Positions 53,657-63,882 of a DNA stretch of 64,000 bases are shown one piece after another. This DNA comes from Diploptera punctata (taxonomy: Eukaryota > Arthropoda > Insecta > Blattodea > Blaberidae): NCBI GenBank assembly GCA_030220185.1, contig JASPKZ010003424.1, forward strand, positions 1,423,501 to 1,487,500, read 5' to 3'. The notes beneath the pieces are model-generated. The model saw only the letters and a list, made by a program, of their open reading frames with translations. It was not told the origin of the DNA and ran no database searches. The translations under genes and the position numbers were made by a program. The stretch's first letter is position 1, and each line of letters begins with the position of its first letter.

Positions 53657-53912
53657 ACTATCAAACACTATCGAATTCTCCAAAATCCCTATCTTGAGAT
53701 AGCGTGTTTCCAATTTTTCCCCAATATAATTGATCTTTCTCAGATAATTATTAATGTTATTCTCTCACCCTTTCTAGTTTTCCTCTCTTTATTCCCCATT
53801 TATGCAAAATTCCTATCCATCGCAATTTACTGGACTTAGCTATTCTTATTACACTTGGTTGATCCATAAACCTCATGTAGCTCACTATTTAGTCTTCTCT
53901 ATCCGCCTGCCA
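53657..53912 (-). pseudogene. LINE-A 3' end, decayed
   Basis: CTATCTTGAGATAGCGTGTT, TAATGTTATTCTCTCACCCT and CATCGCAATTTACTGGACTT align with LINE-A in reverse. Confidence 0.68.
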
Positions 53913-54439
53913 AAGTGTATTTTTTATTTTTTAAGTTTTGGCATTTTGATATTGGTTTATTCAATTATCATCATCCATGAAAACTTTCGAAGGATTTATT
54001 GGAACTACTTGTAAGTCGGACAGTTGGGCTAGCACAGTATACGTATACAATCTTTAATATATACAATCTTTAATATAATATAATGGTAGATGATGAGCAT
54101 GGCTTAAAATGATTCTGAAAATAGGATGTTATTTGGTTATATCTTTTGGAGACAGAAATGAAATTGTCAGTTGGTAGGAAATTTGTATTTGTTCGGAGTG
54201 CGTGTACTGTCATGTGTATGGTGTGAGTGCGTGCAGGCAGGATATTCTTATCTCCAGGGAAATGCTTGTCGCAATTCTATTCCTGAAGGCACCCCCCTGG
54301 GGGAAACTGATACATAGACATAACTTCGCGTCTGCAAGGTAAAATCACCAAGACATAGTGCATATGTGCTTTTCTACACCACTAGAGAATAGTGTATATT
54401 CAGTATAAACTATCGTGATTTTTCTTACAATATATAAAA

Positions 54440-54440
<1 letters not shown>
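53913..54440. other. Unclassified sequence
   Basis: 54180-54310 is more GC-rich (GGAGTGCGTGTACTGTCATG). No frame recognised. Confidence 0.3.
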
Positions 54441-54655
<215 letters not shown>

Positions 54656-55637
54656 TATTCACTATTAAATATGTTACATATAATAGGTTTAATCAAATTA
54701 ATACAAAAAAATAAAATATGGCAATTTTAAAATGCATTAACAATATAAAATGGATTTGCTGTTAATGGGAATGTGAGAGTTGTATACCAGTTATGTTAAA
54801 TTAACACTTATGTTACTTTTTTATGGAACCGTTTCGAATAATATAATTACTTTTTAGAATGTTTAGATTCATACCTATAAATACGATCTGTACAATTGAA
54901 ACATTGCATAAAAGTGATAGCACCTATGCACGGATGCGAAAATTGAACAATTACTATATCGGAAACAAAATACGAACAGCAGAAATAAAGTTTTTGCAAC
55001 CATCATTAAGGCATTATTGAGGCCTATATTTCTTTATTAACAAAAATTGAAATCAAAATAGCATGCAAATTTTTAGCATATTTTTCAAAATCAGAGACTG
55101 AATGTTCAGGCATTAAAATGCTTAATGAATGTGAAAAAAAGCGCCTCAAATATTTAATGTAGGCAGCCAAAAAGTAATTTATATTTAAAGCAGTGATATT
55201 ACTTTTCACAGAAAAATCATGAAAATGACAGTATTTTTTTAATGCTGCTTATCTACTTTTTTACATAACTATATAACTACAAAGTATTTCAGATTATCAA
55301 CACTGATATTTTATAGCTTATCAGATTATGTAAATTCTTCAACTAAGTTTTAAATCTAAATAGCAGCGAAAAAAGTTCACATTCAGTTACCTACCAACTT
55401 ATAATTGCATTTTTTTTTTCGTTTCTTACAAAACAGTAGGAAAAATTGCTTTTAATTACTACCAAACGGAAAAAAACTTGCAAATTAAGAAACATGGTTT
55501 GAAGAAAGGGAATTACAAAATAATCGGAATAATGCAAAAGAAATTACATACTACAAAAAAAAGACAAAAAGAAATGTATTTTATACATTTTTTTTCCCTT
55601 ATTTTTTTACCTGTTTGTTAACTTTCTTTAATTCTCA
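54656..55637. other. Very AT-rich sequence, nothing recognised
   Basis: About 1 kb with A-rich runs; no frame, SINE or LINE motif. Confidence 0.35.
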
Positions 55638-55746
55638 CATAGACACGAGGACAGGACACATACACCCAGACCCAAGGTGGAGATTTAAAATCCCCTACCA
55701 CGTCAGGAATCGAACGGGTCGCCGGTGTGGAAGGTAGGGACTCTAT
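55638..55746 (-). mobile_element. SINE-4, truncated reverse copy
   Basis: CACCCAGACCCAAGGTGGAG, TTTAAAATCCCCTACCACGT and GAAGGTAGGGACTCTAT. The A-box end is cut. Confidence 0.8.
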
Positions 55747-55794
55747 AAATGTGTATGTATACAGTCGATTATTTCTGACGGTTTAAGTAACTAA

Positions 55795-56255
55795 GAGCTG
55801 ACTTATATACACGTAAGCTTTCTATACATCGCTACCCTCGCCTAATATTTTCCAACCATTCCTTACATACACAATATCCTTCAAATCATAGTGAATATTA
55901 TTCTCCCACCACATTTTGGTCTACCTATCAGGAGCTCTCTCTCTCTCTAGTTTTCTTACACAAAGTTTTGGCGCCCGTGTTTTATTGCCCATTCATGACA
56001 CATGTCGTTCTTATTTCAGTCGTTGAGACTCAACTATTCTTATTACATCTGGTTAACCATAGAGATCATGTAGCACAATGTTATTTAGTTTTCTCCATTC
56101 ATTTGTCCGTTCATTCCCCCTTTATCTAAACATTTTCATAGGCACTTTATTCTCAAATAATTGTAATTATGTCTTCTCTGTAAAACTTAAATACTGCGTT
56201 TCGCTTCCATTTAATTCTTTAACCTGTTTTATATATTTTTAGTTTAACTTTTTAC
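55795..56255 (-). pseudogene. LINE-A C-terminus, diverged
   Basis: The order CGTAAGCTTTCTATACATCG, ATTCCTTACATACACAATAT, GAATATTATTCTCCCACCAC and finally TTATATATTTTTAGTTTAAC tracks the whole 450-bp LINE-A tail. All frames are broken. Confidence 0.75.
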
Positions 56256-56415
56256 AGAAATTGTGGCAAGTCACCAATAAATACAGGAATTTTCTATAAA
56301 TCGGACTCCAGTTGACTCTAGTGACAGGATATACGATACCAACATTTCATTACTGTTTATATTGACTATTTATAATTATACCATCAGTGATAAATATTGC
56401 TGTTGGTAATTATAT

Positions 56416-57003
56416 TGTGTTCTGCCCAAGGGCAGGTATTTCGCCGCAATCATAGCATTTTAATGCTATGTTTGTAGCTTTACTAGGGAATTATAGGTGT
56501 AGTAGCTTCCCGTTCTCGTAGACTGCGATGGGCAGGACATGTGGCTCGAATGGGGAATGGAAGACGTGCATGGAAGCTTCTTGTAGGAAAACCAGAGGGA
56601 AAACGCCCAGTTGGTACACCAAGAATGAGGTAGGAGAATAACATTAAATATGATTTGAGGGAGTAGATTATACAGGGGATGATTGGAAAACATTGGCTCA
56701 GGATATTGATATATGGAGAACTTATGTCCGCGCGACCATGAACCTATGGGTTCGATAGTGCCATTGAGTTAGTTAGTAGCTTCCCATTGCTTTCCACACC
56801 GATGAAGGGTGATGATTATAAGGATGGTAAAGATGGCCGGATGATTTTCGGGGACCGTTGGGCCCTAAGCTTCCTGACATTTATCTTGCAGGTGTGGAAA
56901 AACCCCGAAAAAACTCACCCAGGAGCCTGTCCTGACCGGAAATCGAACCGGGGCCCGCTGCCTGACAATACAGCACGCTACCTCGAGACCACAGCGGTGG
57001 ACT
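56416..57003 (-). mobile_element. SINE-1 split by LINE-A
   Basis: The 3' part (56416-56511) and the 5' part (56786-57003) together form one copy with tail GCCCAAGGGCAGG and head CCACAGCGGTGGA. The break lies in GTAGCTTCCCGTTGC. The interrupting 262 bp is LINE-A with a 12-bp duplication. Confidence 0.9.
56512..56773 (+). mobile_element. LINE-A insertion, 5'-truncated, with 12-bp target duplication
   Basis: TAGTAGCTTCCC occurs at 56500-56511 and again at 56774-56785. Between them the coding sense reads RRLRWAGHVARMGNGRRAW, LVGKPEGKRPVGTPRM and DWKTLAQDIDIWRTYVRATM, ending GAGTTAGTTAG. This defines the true 3' end of LINE-A and its insertion mode. Confidence 0.92.
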
Positions 57004-57788
57004 ATTGGTAATATAAGAGCAAAATTTCTACATAAAAAATAAGAAAGATGACTGCAATTGGAAAAAAATCATAGTTAGCATCCAATTTATTGGAGGAATT
57101 TGGAGGACAGTGTGCTGATGGCATTTGGTACGGGGATCTAAATTATGAGTGTCAGGGAGTAAATAAACGATCTGATACTGTTATTTTGAAATGTAGTTCA
57201 TATCATCGGCATTTCTCTACACGTTCAAGCCTTAAGGTAATTTAATTTAATACGTATCTATAAAAATAAATGCACTTGTAATTCGGCACCACTATGTCGC
57301 CGATAACCTGTGCATGGCGTCCATATGATGGCGTGAGTCAGTAATTAGACTGGTTCTTTTCCTTTGAAAACATTTGAAAACAACAAAGCAATTGCAAATG
57401 TGTCATAAGTTCCAACAAGAAGTTATTATGCAAAAAAAAAGTTTTAACTGCAACTTGTTACTCTGGCTATTTTTAAATTCAGGCCTTTGCAAAAATACTT
57501 AACCAGTTTCATGTTTTTGACAATTAAAGTCATTGTTTTCAAGTAACCTTGACTATTTTTAGAACTTACCTAATACGCACTCAACTTATTCATGTGTTTG
57601 GAATCTTATAAATCCCCATTTCTTACACAGAGATTCACAGAATTCAGCGCATAAATTCCATGTATTGTGAAAAAGTTGCAAGCAAATAGTTTTCCTAATT
57701 TCGAAGTCATATACTATTAAAATACATGTTTAAAATTCCGTTGAGGAATAAGTCGCAATATAAATAAAATTTTAAATATAAAATTACA
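57004..57788. other. Unclassified AT-rich sequence
   Basis: Nothing recognised. Confidence 0.35.
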
Positions 57789-58219
57789 AAATATATATGC
57801 AGTCAATATGCCCATTTCACCAATTAATGTTTTAAAATGGTCAACAAGTTTCTACAGCCAAGCTGTCATTCTCAAGACCAGATATTGACTGAAGACAAAA
57901 TTGATAATAAATAAATAAACAAACTCAAAAAAAAAAGGATAAAATAATGAATAAAGACAAGGGCCCTATTCCGTACAGCGCCCTCTTTTCTTTAATTGAA
58001 ACAAAAGAGGATTAGTTTTATTATGTTTTATTGTTTACTTATGAATGATTGCGTCATGTGACGTAGTTTGTTTTTAACTTAAATTGTTTATTTATTTATT
58101 TATTATCAATTTTGTCTTCAGTCAATATCTGGTCTTGAGAATGACAGCTTGGCTGTAGAAACTTGTTGACCATTTTAAAACATTAATTGATGAAATGGGC
58201 ATATTGACTGCATATATAT
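57789..58219. repeat. Inverted repeat, ~135-bp arms, 160-bp centre
   Basis: Arms 57789-57926 and 58086-58219: ATATATGCAGTCAATATGCC opposes GGCATATTGACTGCATATAT, and CAGCCAAGCTGTCATTCTCA opposes TGAGAATGACAGCTTGGCTG. The arms look nearly identical. The centre holds GGGCCCTATTCCGTACAGCG. No transposase frame. Confidence 0.88.
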
Positions 58220-58746
58220 TTTAATATTTTATCACCAAGAAGATCACTTGTGTATTAAATAAAATTACAAATATAAAATTGTAATATTAATATCTGTAAG
58301 TAAATTTTCCTTACGTTGGTTAAATAGATTATCAATGCTGACCTCTGGTTTCAAGGTTCGCAGGTTCAGATTTGACCAGGCCGATGTACTTTTCAGGGTA
58401 TCAAATTCCTGAGCATGGATATCTTAGGGAGGCATCTAATACGGGCTCCCATGTCGTAGATTTACTGCACGTAAAAGAACATCAAGTCTGAAAAAGGATG
58501 ATTCTAAAAAAAAAAGTCGGCGCAAATAATCCCCATATGGCCACCATAACCACTTAAAAATGAACGTATGCATGAATGATTTACCTCGTCTTATATGTTC
58601 GGCTTGCCTCGAAGGTGACATTCATCTGAGAGTCCCTTCATGTCTTTGTGTTGTGAAAAAATAGTATATTATGATGCGAGGTTGGGAAGTGGTTTTTATA
58701 GAAGCGAGGAAACTGTTTAAAAACCGAGCGTTGTACATTATTTTTT
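58220..58746. other. Unclassified sequence
   Basis: A 61-codon minus frame at 58436-58621 has no domain. No repeat match noted. Confidence 0.3.
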
Positions 58747-58868
58747 TATGTGATGTTGTTTTCAAAATAATAAATAATAGTAAAAATAATAACATCTTTG
58801 TTGGAAATATTTACGTTCATTGTAAACAACTGACTAACGTTAACAGTGTGGGCAATGTTTATTATAGT

Positions 58869-59400
58869 CCATGAGGGCTAAAGTGTCTAGAATATTTTAG
58901 AAAGAGAAAGAGAGTACTCACCATCTTCTTTCTCACTCATACGCATATCTCTTCACGGTGACAGCGGTAGGGCAGACACTCCCTGCAGTGAACATAGATC
59001 AGTGGTGGCATTCCCTTCTTCTAAAGATTCTTCCTGGCAAGTTTCTATGTCTTCATTTTCATTTTCATCGTCGTCGGTATCATCCAAATTTATTTCAAAC
59101 CGATCACTAATTTCGTCCATTAAACCGTCTGCCTCCCAATATGACTCTTCAATATTTTCAGTGTGTTCACACGCTCTTCTCCGATTTTCTGCAGTCACTT
59201 TTAACAGAGCACTCTGAACCAGTCGCCACTGACAAAAATTACCTGACACAAAAGTGACTGGACGGAAGTGGGGGGGGGTGGAGTTTTTCTAACATTCCTA
59301 AGTAATTTTACAAGGGTAGCCCATTGTGTTTTGCGAAGGGTGGAAGAACAGTTCTCTAGACAAGGATAGCACAAATCATGCCAACTTAGTCCTTTTACAC
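58869..59400 (-). mobile_element. 532-bp insert in transposon Q with an exon-like ORF
   Basis: Absent from Q copy 1, and bounded by TATAGT at 58863-58868 and 59401-59406. Its minus strand holds a 98-codon acidic frame between a possible splice acceptor (TTTTTGTCAG, exon from 59228) and donor (GATG then GTGAGTAC, exon to 58922). No terminal inverted repeat was evident. Confidence 0.55.
58953..59249 (-). CDS. Acidic 98-codon open frame, function unknown
   Basis: It reads WRLVQSALLKVTAENRRRAC, then HTENIEESYWEADGLMDEIS and a strongly acidic run DDTDDDENENEDIETCQEES. Unlike most frames here it is not a shadow of a repeat and its composition resembles real coding sequence. The first seven codons precede the possible acceptor site, so the ATG may not be the true start. 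The family is unknown: it could be a captured host exon, part of a DNA-transposon accessory protein, or chance. Confidence 0.35.
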   Translation of the reverse strand: MSGNFCQWRLVQSALLKVTAENRRRACEHTENIEESYWEADGLMDEISDRFEINLDDTDDDENENEDIETCQEESLEEGNATTDLCSLQGVSALPLSP

Positions 59401-59469
59401 TATAGTTGAATCTTCAGCAGGCCGTGAGATAAATTAGTTATAAAATGACGGCAAGTACGTATTTATTGT

Positions 59470-59471
<2 letters not shown>

Positions 59472-59511
<40 letters not shown>
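59472..59511. repeat. (TA)n tract within transposon Q copy 2
   Basis: About 19 TA units where copy 1 has ordinary sequence. Confidence 0.92.
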
Positions 59512-59514
<3 letters not shown>

Positions 59515-59900
59515 TTCAATTCATTTAAAATGCAGTGATTTATTTCGTATAATGTACATTAACACTACCTTTTGGATATATTTTTATATATACATTGTAC
59601 ATAGTATACAGAGGGCAGTGGGTTTACTTCCCACACGTGGTTTGTAATATGTAATATTACATTATAGTTATTTAGGTTACAGTATAGTTATTTAGGTTGG
59701 CAACCCCGAAATGTAGGAAGTTGAACTTTCAATCATGGTGGCCATTGCTCTAAGTATGACAAAACCCACTATCGCGCAAAAAGTATATTTATGATCCAGT
59801 GCTGATAATAATCCTCTCCTGATAGAGATCGTATAGCTGTAAGACCCGGGAGGTGTCGCGCACGTAAATATACCTATAAAGTGCTAAAATATAATAATAT

Positions 59901-60222
59901 TCACTCAATCACTCTCTGGCACTATCGAACCCGTAGGTTCATGGCCGCGGGCACATAAGATCCCCACACATCCCTATCCTGAGCAAATGTTTTCCAATCA
60001 TCCACTGTATAATCTACCTCAATCAAATCGTGGTTAATGCTATTCTCCCACCTCATTATTGTCTATCAATTGCGTTTTCCCTCTGTTTTTTTTCTTCAGG
60101 AAGCTTCCATACCCCTCTTTCATTCTCCATTCGTACCACATGTTCTGCATATTGCAATCTTCGAGACTTAACTGTTCTTATAATTTATCTGACTTCCTAT
60201 AAGACCGCGCAGTTCACTGTTA
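59901..60222 (-). pseudogene. LINE-A 3' end
   Basis: TCACTCTCTGGCACTATCGA, GTTCATGGCCGCGGGCACAT and CTTCCATACCCCTCTTTCAT in reverse. Frames broken. Confidence 0.8.
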
Positions 60223-60753
60223 TGTGTAATATAATTGATTTTCAATTTCATTTTCAATTATAACACCGCAATGAAATGCAAACTACTTTCAAGCTTTTTT
60301 TTATTATATTACACCACTAAGTTAATTTCGCACGGGCAGGGGGAGGGAAGAGTTTTAGTGCTAGTGTCACTGAAGTACTGAATATGTGGAAGGGATGTAG
60401 GAGAATACTGTACGTCCCTAAACACGTGTGAAGTATCTTAACATAGTTGTCAGATTAGTCGTTTAAGCACGGAACGCTCAAGTGGTCGGATCATTTAAAA
60501 TTACTGTATTGTCGTCTCTCCGTTACCAGCCTCACAATAAATCACAAGTAGCAATATGTAATGAGAAGGGACAGCCCATTCCTACACGTAACCCCAATAG
60601 TAACAGGGTTATCAAATTAGTAATATTGCCAATGACCGCCTAGAAGGACGGACCATTAAAATTTATAGTATTTGTCAGCTCTCCGCCTGCCAGACAAAGA
60701 ACATATAGGCCTACAGAGGACAGAAAGAGAAAGACAACATGTTAGTTAACATA
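60223..60753. repeat. Unclassified, with a diverged direct repeat
   Basis: Blocks at 60468-60535 and 60638-60705 are similar (GGTCGGATCATTTAAAATTA and GGACGGACCATTAAAATTTA, each followed by 'GTC.(G)CTCTCCG'), about 170 bp apart. Otherwise unassigned. Confidence 0.5.
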
Positions 60754-61481
60754 CGAGGGCGGATCGGAAAGTAACGCACAATAATTTTTTTCTGCCTTGG
60801 TATTGCAGCTAGAATATTGAAATTTCACAGAGATATAGTTTGAAGTTTTCACTACAGATGGTATTTTTTTCTCAGGTGCACCTCTTGCGAGAGAAGCTTG
60901 AACTATGCAACAAAGATGGCGCGCATGCTACAGTCGTCCACCTGTGAGGATCGGATAGTAACGCACAATATTTTTTTTAAAAAGTTTAATAGTAAAAAAA
61001 AAGGAAAAAAATCACAAATGAACTTAAATCTTTTACCTACTTTTCGACATAGTCACCAACTTTCTCAACACATTTTTCCCATCGTGTTGCGGGATTGTTG
61101 CTGTTGTCGGCCGGCCGGAGCGTGGCGAATCACTAAGGTTCACGCGTCCCTCTTGGAAGAATGTGCACCACCTGGAGACATTGCTACGGTCCATACAATC
61201 ATCCCCATACACGCCACGCATGTCCCTGTGAATTTCACTGGGTTTATGCCCTTTGGCCCACAAAAATCGAACAACACTTCTCTGTTCCTCACAGGTGGAC
61301 GACTGTAGCATTCGCGCCATCTTTGTTGCATAGTTCAAGCTTCTCTCGCAAGACGTGTACCTGAGAAAAAATACCATCTGTAGTGAAAACTTCAAACTAT
61401 ATCTCTGTGAAATTTCAACATTCTAGCTGCAATACCAAGTCAGAAAAAAATTATTGTGCGTTACTTTCCGATCCGCCCTCG
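60754..61481 (-). mobile_element. Foldback mariner derivative
   Basis: Flanked by TA at 60752-60753 and 61482-61483, the mariner target. The ends (CGAGGGCGGATCGGAAAGTA / TACTTTCCGATCCGCCCTCG) belong to near-identical inverted arms of about 195 bp, 60754-60948 and 61288-61481. Inside the left arm a further terminal sequence (GATCGGATAGTAACGCACAA) at 60948 marks the original 3' end. The structure is a deleted mariner plus an inverted copy of its own first 195 bp. Confidence 0.9.
61033..61320 (-). pseudogene. Mariner transposase, internally deleted
   Basis: The likely start is the Met at 61320 (MARMLQSSTCEEQRSVVRF). It follows the mariner N-terminus: RFLWAKGHKPSEIHRDMRG is the first helix-turn-helix and DRSNVSRWCTFFQEGR the following conserved block, then SPRSGRPTTA. 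It then jumps to QHDGKNVLRKLV, equivalent to the 'RW..C....GDYVEK' end of mariner proteins, now frameshifted. The catalytic DD(34)D region is missing. Confidence 0.88.
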
Positions 61482-61659
61482 TATTTTCCGCGTGTGCAGA
61501 TTACTCGGTGGAGTAATACAGTATTATAAAGTCTGTATATTCGTTTAAATTTTGGAGTATGAGAAAAATTTTAATAAATCAATCACTCCTGTATTAGCCT
61601 TGACTGCTGAAGAAATTCTGTAGTTAATTTTGCTTATTCCGAGTTAGTAAAAAAGTATA

Positions 61660-62379
61660 TAATATTTAATTTTAGGAAGTTATATTTTGAGGTTATTTTA
61701 ATTATATTATTTTTGGTCTGGACATCTTACCTCAATATTAATGTTGATTTGTTCTTGCACATGTTTCAAAACAATTCTGTTTTATCGTCAGCTTTCCCAG
61801 ACTGGTTTTATTTATGTTGCATTATGTTGCACCACCTGGATGTCGATGTCAGCTCCATCCTGTGGTTGGCCAAACAACCTCCAAACAAGGTCACCCTCCA
61901 TCGGAATATCAAAATTCATAACTCTGTTTCTGTTCTTCTGAATATAAATTTTTTCCCAAATAGTCAGCTCTTTTGTATTTTCTAACTGATTTAATAATTT
62001 AGTGTCTGAATTTATATTATGTTTTTCAGACCAAACATGAGCATGTTTGGTCTGAAAAACATAAAATAAATTCAGGCACTAAATTATTAAATCAGTTAGA
62101 AAATACAAAAGAGCTGACTATTTGGGAAAAAATTTATATTCAGAAGAACAGAAACAGAGTTATGAATTTTGATATTCCGATGGAGGGTGACCTTGTTTGG
62201 AGGTTGTTTGGCCAACCACAGGATGGAGCTGACATCGACATCCAGGTTGTGCAACATAATGCAACACAAATAAAACCAGTTTGGAAAAGCTGACGATAAA
62301 ACAGAATTGTTTTGAAACATGTCCAAGAACAAATCAACATTAATATTGAGGTAAGATGTCCAGACCAAAACTAATATAA
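61660..62379. mobile_element. Palindromic retroposon R, copy 2, 11-bp duplication
   Basis: Flanked by AAAAAAGTATA at 61649-61659 and 62380-62390. After a 50-bp lead identical to that of copy 1 (33458), two arms of about 325 bp mirror each other around 62040, where CAAACATGA and GCATGTTTG meet. The arms agree almost base for base. The right arm, read on plus, encodes LENTKELTIWEKIYIQKNRN and VMNFDIPMEGDLV, resembling the GIY-YIG C-terminus of Penelope-like elements. Confidence 0.82.
62096..62280 (+). pseudogene. Possible Penelope-type endonuclease C-terminus
   Basis: The plus reading TIWEKIYIQKNRNRVMNF fits the end of a GIY-YIG domain ('L...E.I.I.K'), followed by a stop after LVWRLFGQPQDGAD and on. 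The same sequence lies inverted in the left arm. The minus frames 62096-62428 and 62140-62340 are antisense. Family assignment is tentative. Confidence 0.4.
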
Positions 62380-62520
62380 AAAAAAGTATACATTTGATCT
62401 TACCAAATAGTATATTTAACACTTTCATTAGCAGTATAGTCCACGAATATCATATTTAAAGCTGTGATACAGGGTGCACCAGTCATTCAAATTCCGGTAT
62501 TGATGCTGAACAACGAACTT

Positions 62521-62978
62521 CTAACTAACTCACTGGGACTTCGAATCTGGAGAGTAAAGCTCTATACATACCTTATCCTCAGCTAATGTGTCCCAATCAT
62601 CCCTTGTTTAATTCACCTTCCTCAAATCATGGTTAATATTATTCTCCACTTTATTCCTGGCCTACCTACTTGAATCTTTCCCTCTGGTTTTAAAACAGTA
62701 AGTTTCCTTGCCCCTCTTTCATTCCTCGTTCGTACCACATGTCCTGTCCATCGCAGTCTGCGAGACTTTACTATTCTCATTATATCTGGTTTCCCATAAG
62801 TTCATGTAGCTCACTGTTAGGCAGTCTTCTCCATTCACATGTCTTTTCGTATCTCTTTGGTAAAAAATAATCCTAAGAACTTTATTCTCAAATAATCGTA
62901 AACTTTTCTCCTTCCTTAAATCTTGACACTAATATTTCGCATCCACGTAACTGAACGATCAACAGTTTTATAACAACA
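62521..62978 (-). pseudogene. LINE-A C-terminus, diverged
   Basis: CTAACTAACTCACTGGGACT, GTTAATATTATTCTCCACTT, CATCGCAGTCTGCGAGACTT and CAACAGTTTTATAACAAC track LINE-A in reverse over its full 450 bp. Confidence 0.8.
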
Positions 62979-63144
62979 AGCTTCTAGTATCCAGTTTTAC
63001 CACAAGTTGATGTATACATCAACTTCGCATTTTCTTGAACAACATGATGTAAATAAATAATAACTATTTGAAAAAAAAGATATGGTGCGAAGAGGATGTT
63101 ATGAATAAAGTTTTTTGATGTAACATTCTAGTATTTGGAAGTAT
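62979..63144. other. Short AT-rich spacer
   Basis: Nothing recognised. Confidence 0.4.
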
Positions 63145-63354
63145 ATAACTAACTCACTGGCACTATCGAATCCATAGGTCCATGGCCGCGCGAAACATAA
63201 GCTCTCCATACATCTCTATTCTGAGCTAATGTTTTCCAATCATTCCTTGTATAATCTACTTCCCTCAAATCATAGTTAATGTTATTCGCCCACCCAATTC
63301 TTAGCCTACCAACTGGGCGTTTTCCCTCTGGTTTTCCTACAAGAAACTTCCATG
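63145..63354 (-). pseudogene. LINE-A 3' end
   Basis: ATAACTAACTCACTGGCACT, CATGGCCGCGCGAAACATAA and CAACTGGGCGTTTTCCCTCT. It stops abruptly at GAAACTTCCATGC, a 5' truncation. Confidence 0.85.
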
Positions 63355-63480
63355 CTAATACAAATAAGCAATGAATGCAAAATTAACGAAAAAGTATATT
63401 TGATTCTAAATATTTTTAAGAAAATATGAAATAATTTGAGTTTTGTAAAAAAAACATTATTTAACTGCTGTTTGAACAGT

Positions 63481-63882
63481 CGGCCGCGGTGGACTAGTGG
63501 TTATGCTGCTTGCGTCTGGTCCCGAGGGTCGCGGGTTCAAACCCGGCCGGGGTCGATGGATTTTTTAGGATGGAAAAATGCAAGGAGCAAGTCCTCCGGG
63601 AGGGACTTTGAGCCGTGGGTCCCGAGTCTGAGATTTTCAGGCTCGTAAAAGATCCTTAAGCCTGAATAAAAAAGGCCTCTAAGCAAAATTTGCCGAATTT
63701 TCCCGTCCTAGTACTACCTTGGTTTCCTAGATGTCAGTATGAGGCGGGAGGCTGACCACGGACCTCTCAAATGACATCTATACGAAAACAAGTGTAACTA
63801 AATTAGTATGGTTAAAATTCTTCTCTGTAGGGGGAGAGCGCCTAAATCTCTGTTAAGGGAAACATGGGCTTACAAGAAGATG
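63481..63882 (+). mobile_element. SINE-2, longest copy
   Basis: CGGCCGCGGTGGACTAGTGG and B box GCGGGTTCAAACCCGGCC. Body GGAGGGACTTTGAGCC and TTTTCAGGCTCGTAAAAGAT, middle ATGTCAGTATGAGGCGGGAG, end GAGAGCGCCTAAATCTCTGT. The 70-codon frame over the head is incidental. Confidence 0.9.

Larger units (their letters stand above)
58747..59777 (+). mobile_element. Transposon Q, copy 2, with internal insertion
   Basis: Matches 40432-40880 in two parts, 58747-58868 and 59401-59777, with a TA expansion at 59472-59511. The right end is CACTATCGCGC. Between the parts lies a foreign 532-bp block with TATAGT on both sides. Confidence 0.78.

Noticed and set aside
60898..61308. 136-codon plus-strand frame as a second transposase
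   Set aside because: Its first residues come from the inverted arm of the foldback mariner, and the rest is antisense to the true transposase remnant.
61713..61985. 90-codon plus frame, repeated at 62096-62428 minus, as a duplicated gene
   Set aside because: Both are the antisense reading of the two arms of one palindromic retroposon.
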